From Spinellus fusiger (lineage: Eukaryota; Mucoromycota; Mucoromycetes; Mucorales; Phycomycetaceae): a DNA stretch of 64,000 bases. Location of the stretch: contig JALLLS010000007.1 of the NCBI GenBank assembly GCA_025094145.1, forward strand, positions 558,001 through 622,000, written 5' to 3'. Below the pieces are notes generated by a model. The model was given only the letters and a program-made list of their open reading frames with translations. It was not told the origin of the DNA and did no database searches. The position numbers and the translations under genes were made by a program. Shown here in pieces: positions 1 through 11,863 of the stretch (positions are counted from its first letter, which is position 1; each line of letters opens with the position of its first letter).

Positions 1-592
1 GACACACAGCCATGGGTGTGTAGGGATGTGTATTTAGTCCTAGTGATGGTGGTATTAGTGGTGGTAGTATTAGTATTAGTATTAGTGGTAGTATTAGTGG
101 CAGTGGTAGTGGTAGTCATAGCAGCAGTAGTCATAGCAGCAGTAGCAGTGGTAGTCATAGCAACAGTAGTAGCAGTGGTAGCAGTAGTAGTATTAATTCT
201 GTTATCTACTCTGCTCTTCACTCTACATATCTACATATCTACCCTCTACTCTTTTTCTCTCTCAGCACACACACACACACAACGAATCTGCCCTATAACA
301 AGAGAAAAGGGGGAGGACAGAAAAAGAGCTAACGCATTAGGGTACACCATGGAGTGCAAGGAGATTTAAAAAAGGCCAAGAAATGGCTGTCTTCTTTTTA
401 TTTAAAGAGTGGCAAGCATGGCCTTGTTCTATTTTCTATTTTCTATAGTATTTTTAACTCTCTTTTTAACTCTTCCGCTGGCCCACATGTATGCACTGTT
501 TCATTGCCCCATTCTATTTATATTTGATTGATACTCAACAGGTCCCTTCTATGGATCAGCTCAACAGATGCTTTATTGTGGGTTGGGTTGGA
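1..592. other. Repeat-rich flank, no supported gene
   Basis: Positions 40-200 are a run of GTAGTA/GTGGTA-type triplet repeats. They give an artificial valine/alanine-rich reading frame that I do not regard as coding. The rest is AT-rich and lies just downstream of the stop codon of the minus-strand Sec7/PH gene, so it probably holds that gene's 3' untranslated region and terminator. I see no conserved coding segment. Confidence 0.5.
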
Positions 593-3500
593 TTATGACA
601 AGGATTCCATTAATGTGGGTGCCTTGACCTGCAAAGCCCGTGAATGTTCAATGGCATCACAGTAGTTTTGGTATTTGATGATTTCATGCAGCAGATAGTG
701 GGATTTGCTCTCCCAATTGACCATTGCCTGGCCATTCTGAAATTTAATGAACTACAAGCCACCCAGATGGAGTTAGTACCAAGTGAGCCATATTGATATC
801 TATTGATATCTATAGGTGTATGTGTATGTGTATGTGCGCTATTCTAATACAGCTTATTGGGCGGTCTATTTGCACTGACAAGAATGGCTAGCAGTAATAG
901 AAACAAGTAAACTCACCCTCTGCTCAATCTTGGGTTTGAGATCCCGGTGCTTATCCAGTGCCTCATTCAGTTCGCTGACGTGTTTGTGCAACGCCCCAAG
1001 CTGCCCCTCCTCATCCATCGCACTGGCCACAGAGGGAGGAACAGGAGGCTGCCATTCAGACACCGCCATGTCCTTGAGATGAGGCAGAGGGGGCAGTGGC
1101 TGACAGACATCCCCCGCACCATCCAAGGCAATTCCCTCTAGACAGGCCCCCCACCCATAATCCACATTGCCCACACCTCCTGTCAGTGGCTCCTTGCTCT
1201 GTCGGGCTGCCCAGTAGTTACAGGTAGACACCCATCCTAGGACCTGTTCTTGTGAATTGGCTTGGAAGAGGTACACCCCTCCACTCGGTTGCTGGAGGGC
1301 AAAGACATGGGGGCGCTGTCGGCTGTAGCCAGATGGCAGTGGGTTGGAGAGGGTGTGCTTTAAATCAATCACACTGACGCCTCCTCTGGTATCTTGCTGT
1401 TGTTGTAATTGTTGCTGTTGTAATTGTTGCTGTTGTAATTGTTGCTGTTGTAATTGTTGCTGTTGTTGCTGTTGTTGCTGTTGTTGCTGTTGTTGCTGTT
1501 GTTGCAACAACGGCTGCTGCTGCCCATCTTGCAGTGTTTCATAGAGACTACCACGACTGCTAGAGGGTGTGGTTCGAAGCATACTCTTGCGTGCATCGGA
1601 CTGGCTTTCATTCTTGTACATTTTGATCTGGCCCCTTTCTACTACCATAAAACAATCCCGCCATTCCCGGTGACGTGCCTTGTGATTGGCCTTCTCGAGA
1701 AGATGTTTTCGAACAATAAAACCTTCTTTGTAGTAGGGTACATCGAGGGTACATGCAGTTGTGGGGAGGTCCATGGCCTAGTTCAGCAAATGAGTTCATT
1801 GAGTCCATAGGAGGGGGGGAGAACAAAGAACAAAGAATAAGGACCCCTCCCCTACTACTGCTAATAACTACTAGAATAGGAAGAATTGAAATTACCCCTG
1901 AATGACTTGAACGTGGACTTGCCGGAAGTATCGGAGAATGTGTTGTATCCACCTTTTTTTTAAAAAATAAAAAATAAATAAAAAATAAAAAATAAAAAGA
2001 CAATAAAAATGGAATCATTTAGACAAAGACATAACCCTATTCCTACTCTTCTACCTCTTGTGTTTCAGGCACAAAGATACTCTCTCTTGCTGATTTCCAC
2101 ATAATAGTACCTACACTACGCTTAAAAGCACCCACACGACTTCCTGCCACTTGTAGACTACGCCTTCTTGTATGCTGCATTTCACTCTTTGGCATGGGAT
2201 GAAGGACTTGGCGTGTACGAATGGAGGTGTAAATGACCTACAAGACAATGCCAGTGAATGAATGAATCAGTGAATGAATGAATAAGTGAACAATAGAAAT
2301 TAAGGTTGTTGATTTACTCCATAGTACATTACCTTTAGGACATTCTCCATTTCCATTTCCCATGATTTGCTGTATTGAGTCCCATGAACACTGGGATTGA
2401 GTTCTATTGCCTTGTCATCTGAATCTTCTTGGCCGTGAGACAGAATTGCATTCATTGTATTGCGCACAAAGGCCGAGCGGGACATTTTCTTGTAGTCCCC
2501 TTGAGCCACATGCAGATCAGTGTTTAGCATCATGGCGGAGTAGATGATAGCGTGAATGACATCTGAATAAGGTTTTATTTATTATGATCATGAATATTAT
2601 TATGATCATTGCTATTGTGATAATGATGACAATGATAATGATAGGTGGTCTTGTTTCTTAACAGGTAGTAAAAGAAGAAACCTACCTGAGCTGCCAAAAA
2701 CACATGCCGGGTTGCATATCCAGTAACGACGGGCAAATACTTCGAGGATTCTGTCAATCTGTTGTGTTTCAGCCTTGAGATGGAGTTTACTACAAAGTGC
2801 TCTTATAAACAATACATGAGCCTAGAATTCATTGTTTTCTCTGTTTTTTTGTTTTTCTATTATAGTCATGGTAACAATAGCACTAATAATAGAAAGAAAA
2901 GGCCTGCTTTACCGGAATGCGTCTTCCAATTTCATATGAGCAAAGTCAAAATAGGACATGTAATATTTTAATATCTCTGTGCTCAGTGGTTTCCTAATAA
3001 TACATATGAACATAACTGAAGAGCAAACAGTTTCCTCTTTTATCATGATTCTCTTCTTTTCCATTTTTGTATTTCTGTCTTTCTGTCCAGCCTTTATATG
3101 CCTTTCCCTGCAACAACCACAGTAACAGCCACACCCTCTTTTCTCTCTTTCTGTTTTATATCTCCGACATTTCCTTTCCTTTCTCTCACTTACCCATTGC
3201 CCATCCACTCAGCCACATGCTCTAAATCTGCATAAACGGTCTCATCTTCTTCCCAAATCCGCCTTGCATAATCAGCAGGTCCATCTTCATCCTCTTCACT
3301 GCCTAGTGGTGTATGACTGCCTTTTCTCTTTCCTGATCCATCAAAGGGAGTCATCATTGAACTTGCCTCACTCATTTCTGTACAAGCAATGCTCTCTGGC
3401 CCACGAATAGACCAGCAACTGGTGCTTTGTCCTTCTGCAGTATAGCTTGTGCTTATACTGGTCTGTCCATCATCCTCATGTTCAATTTCATGTTCAATTT

Positions 3501-5496
3501 CATGTTCAATTTCATGCTCATCTTTATCTTTATCTTTATCTTTATCTTCATCTTTATCTTCATCTTTATCTTCATCCTCATCCTCATCCTCATGCTCATC
3601 CTCATCCTCATCCTCATCCTCATCCTCATCCTCATGTTCAGAGAGTAAGGAAGGGTGTGGATTTGATACTGCTCCACTAGATCCATAATAACCAGGGTGG
3701 ATGACTGCTTTTCCATGTCTATGTCCATGCAGGGTCTCGCTCTTCTTCACTGTCGATGGATCTTTCTCTTCTTTTTCTTCTTCGTCGTCTTCTTCCGCCT
3801 CGCTAATATCTTGGTCTACATCGTACTCTTTACATTTCACAGTCATCATGTGAGGAAGATCGGTACTTCTCAAGTGTAATGTTTCACGGTACAGTTCTGA
3901 TTCACATGACACTGTGCGTTGTATGGACAAGGCAGCCACACAGCTCTTGGGCCGCTGATTTCCAGAAGAGAAGGAGCGGCGCATGGACGGAGAGTGCTGA
4001 TGTGACACAGTGTCCAAGGTGGATTTGGTTGTTTTGAGGGATCGTGAGCTCTGTGGTAGTGGTGGGGCATCTCTTAGGTCCAGCATAGGAGGAGGGTGCA
4101 GCAGGGATCGTGTGCGGTGGTATTTGCCTATCCGGACTTATTCAGTGAATGTGTTGGCATGGGTCCATCATGGAGGCATTGACTGCACTCCAACCCTTGT
4201 CTGTTTAGAGTGGAGAGTGATAGGTAGGTTGGGTTTGTGTGGATAGAGAAAAGGAAAGACGCAGGAGCAAGGGAGCAAGGGAGCAAGGGAGCAAAGGAGG
4301 ATGTGGAGTGTAGATCTGTGTGCATCGGTGTGGTGGTGGTGTATCTCTCTTTCTTCTCTCTCTCTCTATCCGTAGTGGTGTGCATCTCCATCTAGGGTGG
4401 GGAGGCAGAGACCACATCCACATCCACATCCACATCCACATCCACATCCACATCTACACTCCACACTCCACACTCCACTCATCAGACAAGCCCAATGAAA
4501 GTGAGTTGGGAAAAGAAAAAAAGAAAAAAAAGAAAAAAAGAAGAATAAAAAGTCAAATCTAAGCCTACCTCTTGAGATATCAGAACGAGTCGTCCCAAAG
4601 GAAGATCTTCTTTCACTCTTACTCTCGTCGGAGGGTTCAGGCTGTGGTTCTGCTTCTTGATTGGACTGCACAGATTCAATTTTTTAAGGAGATGTCCGTT
4701 GCCCATTTGTTTACCTTTCGAAGCATCTTGAAGAGGCGATCCAGTGTACGGTTGGTCTTCTATAAAATAGTTATAGTCCATACCAACAGAGCGATCAATC
4801 AATCCATCACTATGCAGTTGTCTTTTTATAGGGTGCATGATACATAATACATAACATGTTCTTATGTTCAGTGGCTCTTGACCCCTCCCATAGACTCCCA
4901 CATCCCTTCTTCCCTTCCCTTCTTCCCTTCCCTTCTTACCTTTCTACGGGCTTCTTTGACTTCTTCTTTGGAGAGGGAGGTGTGTTGATTTATATTTGAA
5001 TCTGAGCGTGGCATATCTTGTGTACCTAGGGCAGTAGGTGCCGCAGACTGCTTTTTATGGCTATGGGAGGGTGCAGGTGCCACGGTATGTCCTTTTGCAT
5101 ACACAAGATGGCCATGGAGGTTGTTTGGATCTAAGGTGTCTTGGTGACTGGTGGAGTGGATGGCCATTGTCATGATAGAAGAAGAAGGACCCATTCCAGG
5201 CATATCATTGGCCATGGAGGGCCTCTTTTGAATGAGTTTGGATAGAAAGTGTGATTTTTTAGTTTCTCCCTCGTCACAAGTCCACGAGCCTATGTGCAGT
5301 GAATTTAATGATAAGATAAAGGCAGAAATGGTATACAGATGATATACGAATAAAAGAGTAGAATGAGTCCATGGGCCGTCAATTTAATGCAATTCAATTC
5401 AATGATAACGTAGTATTTACCAGTGCTTGTGTGCCGATGTAATGGGGATTGGGAGGTGGGGCCGTTCATTTCGGTGCTATTGGACACTTCTCTCAT
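593..5496 (-). CDS. EFA6/PSD-like Arf guanine-nucleotide exchange factor (Sec7 + PH domains)
   Basis: This gene activates Arf GTPases at membranes by exchanging GDP for GTP. I can chain eleven exons in phase: 5496-5421, 5289-4940, 4874-4715, 4655-4569, 4127-3194, 2993-2913, 2801-2686, 2562-2333, 2237-2055, 1777-917 and 736-593, about 931 codons. The Sec7 domain runs from about residue 373 to 545. It contains the conserved segment AETQQIDRILEVFARRYW with the glutamic-finger Glu near residue 432, and LNTDLHVAQGDYKKM. The PH domain (about 608-830) starts at YYKEGFIVRKHLLEK. The C-terminal segment NWESKSHYLLHEIIKYQNY is typical of fungal EFA6-type proteins. The first third is low-complexity and polar, with a long Asp/Glu stretch followed by Lys/Asp and Glu-His-Glu-Ile repeats (3490-3650). 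A glutamine tract interrupts the PH domain. The exon 2/3 junction is the least secure, and a start further upstream is possible. The family assignment is secure. Confidence 0.88.
1390..1512 (-). repeat. CAG/CAA repeat encoding poly-glutamine inside the PH domain
   Basis: On the minus strand this is an array of CAA and CAG codons. It gives about 17 uninterrupted glutamines, then Gln-Gln-Gln-Gln-Leu units. It lies between the first PH strands (ending near MYKNESQS) and the strand starting GVSVIDLKHT, so it is an insertion in a surface loop. The reading frame stays open, so it is translated. Confidence 0.85.
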
Positions 5497-6811
5497 AAGA
5501 AAAGAAAGAGAAAAAAGAGAGAGAGAAAAAAAGAAAGGGAAAGGGAAAAAAAAGACTAGGCAATTGTACTAGAACAAATACAGTAGTTGAAATAGGGGCA
5601 GTCTCACTCATTGACCCACTCCACTCCACTCCATTTCTGTTTCTGTTTCTGTTTCTGTTTCTGTTTCTGTTTCTGTTTCTGTTTCTGTTTCTACTTGCAC
5701 TTGCACTTGCACTTGCACCTCTGCTTACAAGGGCATGTTCTTTGTATCCAGGCTGATAAAGTGGGAGCAGACGAGAAATGCTACAAGCACTACAAACACA
5801 TCGACACAGACATCTTGTCTTGGTCTATACTAAAGGACATTAAAGAAAGAGAAAGACAAGAACAATTGACTTGCTGGTCTTCATGCCCACACACACCTCG
5901 AGACAAGAGACAAGAGACAAGAGACAAAAGCAAATCACTGCTTACTATCTTTGCAGTGGACGGGATTGAGTTGTACTACACACTACTTGACCAAGAAAGC
6001 TTAATCACGACAGCCTACTTTCTAAACTACTTGTTCTAATTCCCTAAATAAATGCACTTTATTGATCTTTAGTGATGTCGGAGGTTTCTTCCCTTTTTCT
6101 TCTTTTTTTCCCCTTTCCTTGGGTGGTTTCTGTAAATTCCTGCAACAAGTCTAATAAGCCCTGCCTACAAGACAAGTCCATGGCCACACTTGTTACTAGG
6201 GTCGGAAACAGACTCTCTGCCTATAAGAGGCCAATGCATTTCTCCTTTACCTCCTTGTCTACTCACCCATAGATCGATCTGTGGTTCCATCTATGGGGTG
6301 AGCAGCACTACAAAAAGGGAGGGCAGAGGTGACTTGTTTTCTGTTGGTAGGAAAGAAGAAAAGAAAGGAAAGTATCCCTTGAACTTTTTAGCAGTCTAGG
6401 ACCCAGCACAAAAGGAGACATCTTTTTACAATCACACTATTCCAGAAGTAGTGTCGTCTAAAGCCTATGCTATTGGTATTGTTGGTATTTCTAATTCGTA
6501 TTTCTAATTCGTATTCACCATTCATCATCCATCATCCTTACTCTTGTTTTCTCAAAGTCAGCCTGCTTCTACAATGCTTCTTCCCACAGAGAAACCCCAG
6601 CTTCGGTTCTTTATTTGATGAGAGGAGGCTCTCAGACAACAGGAGTGACTACTTATTAGTCAGCCAATGGGACGTAACAAGAGCGGATTTTTTTTCTTTT
6701 CTTTTCTTGTTTGCAGCACACACATTTTTATTACTTTTATTATTACTTTTATTTTTATTATTTTTATTATTATTCTAGTATTATTCTATTCTATAGTAAG
6801 AAGAGTAAATT
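5497..6811. other. Intergenic stretch with TTTCTG repeat, no confident gene
   Basis: The region starts with a polypyrimidine/polypurine tract, probably the promoter of the minus-strand Sec7 gene. A TTTCTG hexanucleotide array (about 5633-5692) runs into a CTTGCA array. An open frame on the plus strand (5611-6039) begins in this repeat. Its non-repetitive half (about 5745-6039) has ordinary composition but matches no family I know. Several short frames between 6070 and 6780 are equally anonymous. Unannotated small genes cannot be excluded. Confidence 0.4.
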
Positions 6812-7047
6812 ATGGCTACACCCACATCCAACGTAAGTCAAACAAAGAAGGCAACCCGGCTTATAGGTAATAGCCACCTGTCACGGAAACACGTCAGGAA
6901 GAAGCCCATCGGTACAGGCGATACAATAAAAAGAGTCAGCACCGCAAAGACAGGTCTACTACTCTGCCTCACTTGGAGCCACTCGTGCGTCGATTAGAGC
7001 AGCTGAAGAAACAAGTGGTAAATAATACACATCTACACAACTACATT

Positions 7048-7099
<52 letters not shown>

Positions 7100-8739
7100 T
7101 GTGTGTTTCTTTGGGGACTCTCTTTGACGTCAATGACTATGTTTAGAGAGACACGTACCCTAAAGAACCTCCTGCCGACACTGATCTTGATAGCTATAAA
7201 GAGATGAAAACACATGAACATCTTTTATCATTAGCTGTGATTGATGAGCTTGAGAAGCTGCACGACCAAATGGTAAGTGGTAGAGAGACAGAAGAATAGA
7301 GGGACATTGGGACTGCAGAAAGGCCATAAGAAGATACCTCTTGAAGAAGATACCTCTTGATGTCTACACCTGTCTAGCTATGCCTGTGGATTAACACTTG
7401 CCATTAGAAAACACCCCACCACTTACCAAGACACTCCCAACCACCCACCATCCCATCCCATTTGGAACTACTGCGCTTCTTCTATCTTGTTCGTCTTGGT
7501 CAACAAGGACTGTTTTCTGTACTGAACCAGGTTTATCCTGACATGGATCCAAATGCCATTACCTATGTATGTGATACTCTTGTGAGTGGTGCATTGTACT
7601 CCAAAGATCCCTCCAAAGAGACCCGTCTACGCCAACAGACACACGTCACAGACATCCTTCACCACATCCACCATGGATCGGATATTCCTGTCAGCAATGA
7701 ATTCAAGACAACGTACAAAAACATCCGTGATTCTATGCAACATTTGATGGGAACAATGCACACGCCTCAGCAACAAGGACAGGACGAAGAGCCCTTTTCC
7801 TCACTGCATCCATCACGCACACTTCCTTCACAGTCCCATGCATCGCCCTCCTCTTCTTCTTCTGTAGCATCCCCCACCACCTCCTCCTTTGCCTCTGCAC
7901 CCACAGCACCCACACCTTCCATTGCACCTGTATGGCTACTGATGCCATACACTGGTATGTTGGATGTAGGAGCATTACAGGCATCTTTGGGGTCTATGTA
8001 TAATAGCCTTCATTCTTCTCCATCGACTTTTGTCTCTCAACCTCACAGACATGGGCCAGTGGTAGAGGACACTTCTGTCCATGGTGGATCCACAGACAAT
8101 GCCACAGACAATCCACCCACACTATCCAACCCTAGTTTATCAGACACCAATGAGGAAAAAAAAGCTCCTAAAGATCCAAAGGCAGTTGTGAGTGAGGAGA
8201 CGGTAGCATTCAAAGAAAAAGGCAGTCCAAGCGACAGTGTATCCAATGAAACCACGACTCCTCCCCACCCTCCACAAGATACTTTAGAGAAAGAAAAAGA
8301 AACACAGACATTGCATGAGGGAAACACTTTGCCTGTAAAGGATGGCTGGAAGGACTTGGAGTTTTCTGCAGACCGTCCATCCTTTCCTGAAGAGAACCGT
8401 AAGAATCTATGGTCCAGTGTGTCTGATGAATCTGCACGCAGAGGACGTGGACGTGGACGCCAGTATCACAGCAACTACAGTGGTAATAACAATGGACGGG
8501 GCAATGGACGGGGTCATTATAAAAGAGGCTATTTGAACAGAGGAGGCTATGATCGTGTCTCTGATGGCAGACAGTCCGAGGCAAGTGGAGGTCGTGTCAA
8601 TGGCAGTGGAGGAGGAGGAGGAGGAGGAAGTGGTGGTGGTGGTGGTGGTAGCAGTAGTGGAGGAGGAAGTGGTAGTAGTAGCAGTAGTGTTGTAAAAGGA
8701 GGAGGAGGTGGTGGTGGTGGAAACACACAAGACACCTAA
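6812..8739 (+). CDS. Unknown protein with Arg/Gly-rich and Gly/Ser-rich C-terminus
   Basis: I do not recognise this family. Four exons join in phase: 6812-6832, 6898-7017, 7147-7272 and 7531-8739, giving about 491 residues. Exon 2 is strongly basic (RYRRYNKKSQHRKDR) and ends in a short helical stretch, LVRRLEQLKKQV. Exons 3-4 contain YPDMDPNAITYVCDTL, which faintly resembles a CUE/UBA-like helical motif; this is only a suggestion. The middle is Ser/Pro/Thr-rich and probably disordered. The end has GRGRGR, GRGNGRGHYKRGY and RGGYDR segments like the RGG boxes of RNA-binding proteins, then a long Gly/Ser run. A role in RNA binding or condensates is inference from composition. Intron 2 holds a long GT repeat. 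The last intron could be shorter, because the frame stays open back to 7462. Confidence 0.6.
7048..7107. repeat. (GT)n microsatellite in an intron
   Basis: About 60 bases of nearly pure GT dinucleotides, with a single TA interruption, lie between exons 2 and 3 of the Arg/Gly-rich gene. Confidence 0.95.
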
Positions 8740-9177
8740 GAACGAAGAAGAAGAAAAAGATATATCTACAACCCAACCCATTCACCTAGACATAACAAGA
8801 GGGACACACTATCACCCCTCTTCCTTGTCCATATCCCATCCTACCTTACCCCCACTTTACTCTTTCTTCTTATCAGCAAGAAACATATAAGAAATGAATA
8901 AGAGAATAGCACAGACAAAGAGAAGAAGAAAAAAGAGAAAAAAGAGAAAAAAAAGAAAAAAAAGAGAGAGAGAAAGAGAGAGAAAAGTAGCACTTGTATT
9001 CATTAACAATAGAATGTATATTGCATGTCTTTTAGACTATAAATACTATTTGTTGTATAGCAAATTGAAATAAATACAAGAGTACAAACACTACTCAATG
9101 TACAGTTCAATGTACAGTTCAATGTTGTTGAAATAGAAAGACATTAAAGTAAAGAGAAAGAAAGAAAGAGACTAGGA
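8740..9177. other. Convergent intergenic spacer
   Basis: This is the gap between the 3' ends of the Arg/Gly-rich gene and the PNKP-like gene. It contains a purine-rich AGAAGAAAAAAG tract (8915-8985) and a duplicated TCAATGTACAGT unit near 9095-9125. No coding potential is seen. Confidence 0.6.
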
Positions 9178-10540
9178 TTACATATACCACTGTCTCCACA
9201 TACAGAGATCTTCTTCAGATCCTTGGAATAGAAAAGGAATCGCATGCACCTCATTAAATCCTTCTTCTACAGTAGGCTCCACAAAATGACTCCTGTAGTT
9301 ACGATGGACTACAACAGGAATCTCCTTTCCCGACTCCTCGTGGTGAGGATGGAAACGACGGTAGCTGGCATTGTGTTGCAATGTCTCTTCATCTACATAA
9401 AAGTAGAGACATCGTATAGGCACACCTGCCTCTTTTGCTGCCTGGATATAGGGGGCTCTTTGTGTCTGTCCAGGATTCGTATTGACTGGATAAAAATAGG
9501 AACAGAAAAGAGAAGATGCATCAATGACAAAGGATGTTCTTGTCGGATAGAACAAGTGGGCGAGTCGTGTCCCTTACCAATAACAACAGATTGGCCTGCT
9601 TCCAAAGCCTTTTTGGTTTGGGAGATGCACTTTTGGTGGGATTTTAATAGAGTCTATGGGCACACATGGCCTGGGTCAACACAATCCTTCCTTCTCACAC
9701 ACGCTATCTCTCTCGGGATCCTTATTACCTGATTGACAATAGCATAGTTCTTGGGCTCAAGATGCTCAGTGGCAAAAGCAAGTCTTCCACTATCAGGAGC
9801 ACCAACACACACCAACACCTCAGTCCCAGCAGCTTCTGGAAAGACAAGATGTGTCTCACAAGATAGATCTAAGGTTCAAGAGGCGTGGACGTGGGGAGGG
9901 GGTGGATGTAGGTGAGTCTATGGAAGGATATCTCTTTGTGATGAATACTCACTCTGGACATCCTTATGGCGTGGATCAAAGGATCCCCATGTAAAGGGTG
10001 CCTTGGGCTCTTTCAGGAAATACTCTTCTGGTGTGTAGAATGTAATGTTGAGATTATCTGCAAACTTCCTAAAGACAAGGACAAAGACAAATACAAAGAC
10101 AAATACAAGGACAAGGACAAAGACAAGGACAAGGACAAGGACAAAGACAAGGTGGATTCCCTTTTGTTTGTGAGTGGCTGGTGGGGTTTCTGTCTTTGCA
10201 GCTATGGATGGCATCTGTACCTGTCAACACAAGAATGGTCCTTGAAGGCATTGGGTTTCCAGTGTTGCTCTCTTCCTGCAGCATCCCCCACAAAGAAGCT
10301 GTTGGATCTATCTATTCTCCCATGGCATGTCTTAATTCCATTGGTGCTCATTGAACAACCCACCACTGCAATGCAGCCTTACCAAACACGACATTTCCAC
10401 TCTCTCTCTCTAGGAAAGTCCACATGCCAGTTCTTGGCTTCCTGTGCTTGTCTTTATCAAGGGCAGCAAGAACCCACACAGGTGCCTTTATCTGTAGAGA
10501 ATACATCAACCAACAGAAATCTAACCCCTCCTATTGTTTT

Positions 10541-10587
<47 letters not shown>

Positions 10588-11094
10588 TGTTACCTCACTC
10601 AACATCGTCTCTATCTTATGCTGGAACATCTTTGAACGTTCTCCTGATTTGAGTCCATTCTGATTGGAGAAGATGACGATCTTATAACTACACAATGTCA
10701 TGGATGTTGGATACATGAGAGATAGCTAGAGGGTGTCTTATCACAGACATCCTTTTTGTTTTCTTAATGAGCAAGGAAGTTTACCCTTTCTCGTGCAATT
10801 GTTCTAAATGTCTAGGAATCATTGGGTTCCACCACCTCCAATCATTCCCATCTTTAGGGAAAATGCGTCCACTTTTGGTGATGATCAAAGTGCCATCCTT
10901 ACAGCATAGGATTCCATTCAGTGTTCTTTTCATATGCAACTCTCTCTCTCTCTCTCTCTCTATGTGTATAGAGAGATCTCTCTTTTCATTCCTACCAAAT
11001 CAAAGGCCGCCACTTTGAGAGACGCTACAGTCTCTTTGATGGGCTTGGCGAACAAGACACCAGTGATCATTAACCACTTGATTGACTTCTCCAT
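9178..11094 (-). CDS. Polynucleotide 3'-phosphatase/5'-kinase homologue (PNKP-like) with degenerate kinase motifs
   Basis: PNKP-family enzymes repair DNA ends by removing 3'-phosphates (HAD domain) and phosphorylating 5'-hydroxyls (P-loop kinase domain). Exon 1 (11094-10996) ends in VAAFDL and exon 2 (from 10897) begins DGTLIITKSGR. Spliced together they give the HAD nucleophile motif FDLDGT. Further exons give YKIVIFSNQNG, KPRTGMW and FYTPEEYFLKEPKAPFTWGSFDPR, all matching the PNKP phosphatase layout. The kinase half is recognisable (NTNPGQTQRAPYIQAAKEAGVPIRC; EPTVEEGFNEV). However, its Walker A region reads GAPDSGRL instead of GxxGxGK[ST], and the catalytic Asp of IDNTNP is Val in the spliced frame (VIVNTNP). 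I infer that the phosphatase is active and the kinase is probably dead. A middle intron carries an AAGGAC repeat and another a CAG repeat. The exon borders around HAD motif IV (10150-10300) are unresolved. Confidence 0.85.
10073..10151. repeat. AAGGAC/AAAGAC hexanucleotide array in an intron
   Basis: About 13 imperfect copies of a six-base unit lie between the exon ending near the HAD motif IV region and the exon encoding FADNLNITFYTPEEYF. Translating through it gives only alternating Val, Leu and Phe, so it is more likely intronic than coding. Confidence 0.7.
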
Positions 11095-11546
11095 GGTGGC
11101 TGACTTTTGGGTGGAAGATGAGAAAAAAGGGTGGAATTCGGCTAGTCACAGGGATGAGTGATAATGGGGAGGTGTTTCTTTCAGTCTATAAACATCTATT
11201 TGTCTGTCTGTCTGTCTGTCTATCTCTGTCTCCATCTCTCCATCTGTCTATCTCTGTCTGTATCTTTTGGGTATTTCTGCCACAATAGACTGTAGATACA
11301 GCGATTGGCTGATATACATTTCTATATAAAAGAGTACCTTTTTTTGTAATTGATTTGACTGGAGTAGATGGCATATAGTTCCAAGAAAGAAAGAGAAGGA
11401 AAGAGAAAAAAGGAAGGAAAGAAAGAAGGTCATCCTCTATAAGTGACTGTTCATTTTTATCCAACAGTAGCACTGCCATCTGCTTCACTGTTGCTAGTAC
11501 TAGTTGTTACTGGGGCTTCTGCCTTTCTCTGTCCCTACAAACACGT
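11095..11546. other. Spacer between the PNKP-like and MZT1 genes
   Basis: The spacer contains TCTG/TCTA repeats (11200-11262) and an AAAG-rich tract (11378-11430). It lies upstream of the PNKP-like start and downstream of the MZT1 stop, both on the minus strand. I see no gene in it. Confidence 0.55.
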
Positions 11547-11863
11547 CTATTTCTGATCACGTGCGGATTCTTCCTTACGAAGGTCCTTAATGACCATCTA
11601 GAATAGACACATACACATACGTCTCGAGTCTATTATTTTTATTTGCTTCACTGACTTACTGCGAGTGCTTCTGGGTTAACGCCTCTCTCGCAAATAGAAA
11701 CACACAGAGCCAGTGTATTGTAGTCAAGATTCGTATTCAAGAGAGCAGCTATTTCACTAACAACTATGTCCAGTAGTGTTAATGTGAGGAAAGGGGTCTG
11801 TCCTAGAAAGACCCACTCACTTGAAAGAATCTCTTTGATGTTAGCAGAGTTGTCTTGTTCCAT
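11547..11863 (-). CDS. MZT1: Mitotic-spindle organizing protein 1 (MOZART1)
   Basis: MZT1 is a very small subunit of the gamma-tubulin complex. It binds the N-termini of GCP proteins and promotes microtubule nucleation at spindle pole bodies. Three exons join in phase: 11863-11821, 11763-11660 and 11597-11547, giving 65 residues against about 60-80 in the family. The spliced protein contains [15 protein letters not shown], the family signature [17 protein letters not shown], and VIKDLRKEE. These cover the whole MOZART1 helical domain, leaving almost no extra sequence at either end. The introns are 57 and 62 nt. The gene is head-to-head with RRS1. The identification rests on the LNT(N)LD and [10 protein letters not shown] motifs and is firm. 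Confidence 0.93.

Noticed and set aside
16..369. Valine-rich frame in triplet repeats
   Set aside because: It arises from GTA/GTG repeats and is not supported by conserved sequence.
3427..3728. Several frames opposite the acidic repeat (Phe/Ile, His/Leu, Met/Arg repeats)
   Set aside because: They are translations of the same repeat in other frames; the minus-strand exon of the Sec7 gene explains the sequence.
10069..10293. Hydrophobic Val/Leu/Phe stretch as a transmembrane part of the PNKP-like protein
   Set aside because: It is the translation of the AAGGAC repeat, most likely an intron; PNKP proteins are soluble.
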